In this document: positions 63,622 to 64,000 of the stretch, piece after piece
Layout: each line of letters opens with the position of its first letter
Position numbering within the stretch: position 1 is the first letter of the stretch
From: Fuerstiella marisgermanici
Lineage (GTDB): Bacteria > Planctomycetota > Planctomycetia > Planctomycetales > Planctomycetaceae
Assembly (NCBI RefSeq): GCF_001983935.1
Contig: NZ_CP017641.1
Location: 434,001-498,000 of the forward strand
Direction: 5' to 3'
DNA: 64,000 nt
Notes under the pieces: model-generated
Seen by the model: the letters and a program-made list of their open reading frames with translations, nothing else
Told to the model about the DNA's origin: nothing
Database searches by the model: none
Made by a program: the position numbers and the translations under genes

Positions 63622-64000
63622 TGTTGGTCCCCCTTTGCAGATCGTTGAGTACGGCGCTAGCTTCCGAGGCTTTGCCCTGGCGTTTTAGAACCCGAGCAAG
63701 GTTCGCACCTGCTCGGTTGAGTGTGGCACGTTGACTTTCTGACGAAGTGCTTTCGTCGAACGCGGCCTGTAGTTTTTCGACGGCGAGGCGATACGCGTTT
63801 TCGGCGGCGATGAGATCGCCATTTCCTTCGGATGCAAAACCGTAGTTGTTCCAGATCCCGCCAAGCGTCCAGACATCCTGTGGATTATTAGCAGTGATGT
63901 CACAAACCGGTTGCTGCGACTTCAATGAATTGCCAAGGGCATGGATGGCGGCCGACACGTGGCCAAGTCGAGCCAGCGATTGTCCCAGGCGATTGCTGCT
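63608..64000 (-). CDS. TPR-repeat protein, N-terminus outside the window
   Basis: The frame enters from the right edge (130 residues visible) and ends at 63608. It reads SSNRLGQSLARLGHVSAAIHALGNSLKSQQPVCD then YGFASEGNGDLIAAENAYRLAVEKLQAAFD and AGANLARVLKRQGKASEASAVLNDLQR, i.e. TPR helices. In planctomycetes such C-termini often belong to large Ser/Thr kinases with TPR repeats; the kinase part is not visible, so that is inference. Its stop overlaps the start of the RsbW-like gene by 14 nt. Confidence 0.8.
   Translation of the reverse strand, partial: SSNRLGQSLARLGHVSAAIHALGNSLKSQQPVCDITANNPQDVWTLGGIWNNYGFASEGNGDLIAAENAYRLAVEKLQAAFDESTSSESQRATLNRAGANLARVLKRQGKASEASAVLNDLQRGTNNDDA

Overview
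The window looks like a chromosomal segment of a planctomycete (phylum Planctomycetota). It carries two DUF1559 pseudopilin-like proteins, a Tat-exported DUF1501 protein, sulfatases, a ThuA protein, PQQ-like propellers, DUF3500, DUF4198 and DUF6655-like secreted proteins, an LEPR-XLL-like surface protein and a planctomycete-type ECF sigma factor. Genes are moderately GC-rich, often solitary, and separated by long spacers (300-850 bp). Species-level assignment is not possible from this reading.

Layout. 1-13.2 kb: zinc-ribbon fragment, DUF1559 protein, aminotransferase/redoxin pair, secreted alpha/beta hydrolase, DUF4256, then a small DinB / YCII-VOC fusion / VOC cluster followed by a YCII relic, DUF1501 protein, DUF6655-like lipoprotein, ThuA protein and an unknown membrane protein. 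13.6 kb: tRNA-Ser(GGA) with an intrinsic terminator. 14.6-25 kb: flavin-binding PNPOx-like protein, two secreted propeller-like proteins, class III fructose-1,6-bisphosphatase, an esterase-sulfatase fusion and a second sulfatase. 25-29.3 kb: XRE regulator plus ImmA/IrrE protease, ThiC, and a small HEVGH membrane protein.

29.3-34.7 kb is a leftward gene group: Cys-rich secreted protein, DUF1559, DUF4198, membrane-anchored redoxin, PQQ-like propeller. It is followed rightward by a peroxiredoxin-like gene frameshifted inside its active-site codons (35.2 kb), a complete tripartite RND efflux system (36.3-42.7 kb; the adaptor has a His-Ser tail) and a translationally coupled YdjY-like/WD40 pair. 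45-47 kb: DUF3500 and dienelactone hydrolase. 47.5-50.8 kb: an arsenic operon arsR-arsD-arsA-arsC with two matching operator-like sites but no arsB/acr3 nearby. 51-55 kb: SDR, DoxX and two low-complexity secreted proteins. 55.3-58.2 kb: intact IS66- and ISL3-family elements, each with inverted repeats and clean target duplications, both lying in the upstream region of a double zinc-ribbon gene. 59-64 kb: HAD hydrolase, EF-hand protein, ECF sigma factor, and a leftward TPR / HATPase / LEPR-XLL-like group running off the right end.

Three features cut across the map: a ~150-bp foldable intergenic repeat present three times (6.1, 52.5, 58.8 kb); an ~83-bp foldable repeat present twice (14.2 kb and between arsD and arsA); and the paired ars operator sequences. 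These, the broken peroxiredoxin and the esterase-sulfatase fusion are the observations most worth following up. I did not find a CRISPR array, prophage or an obviously new defence system.
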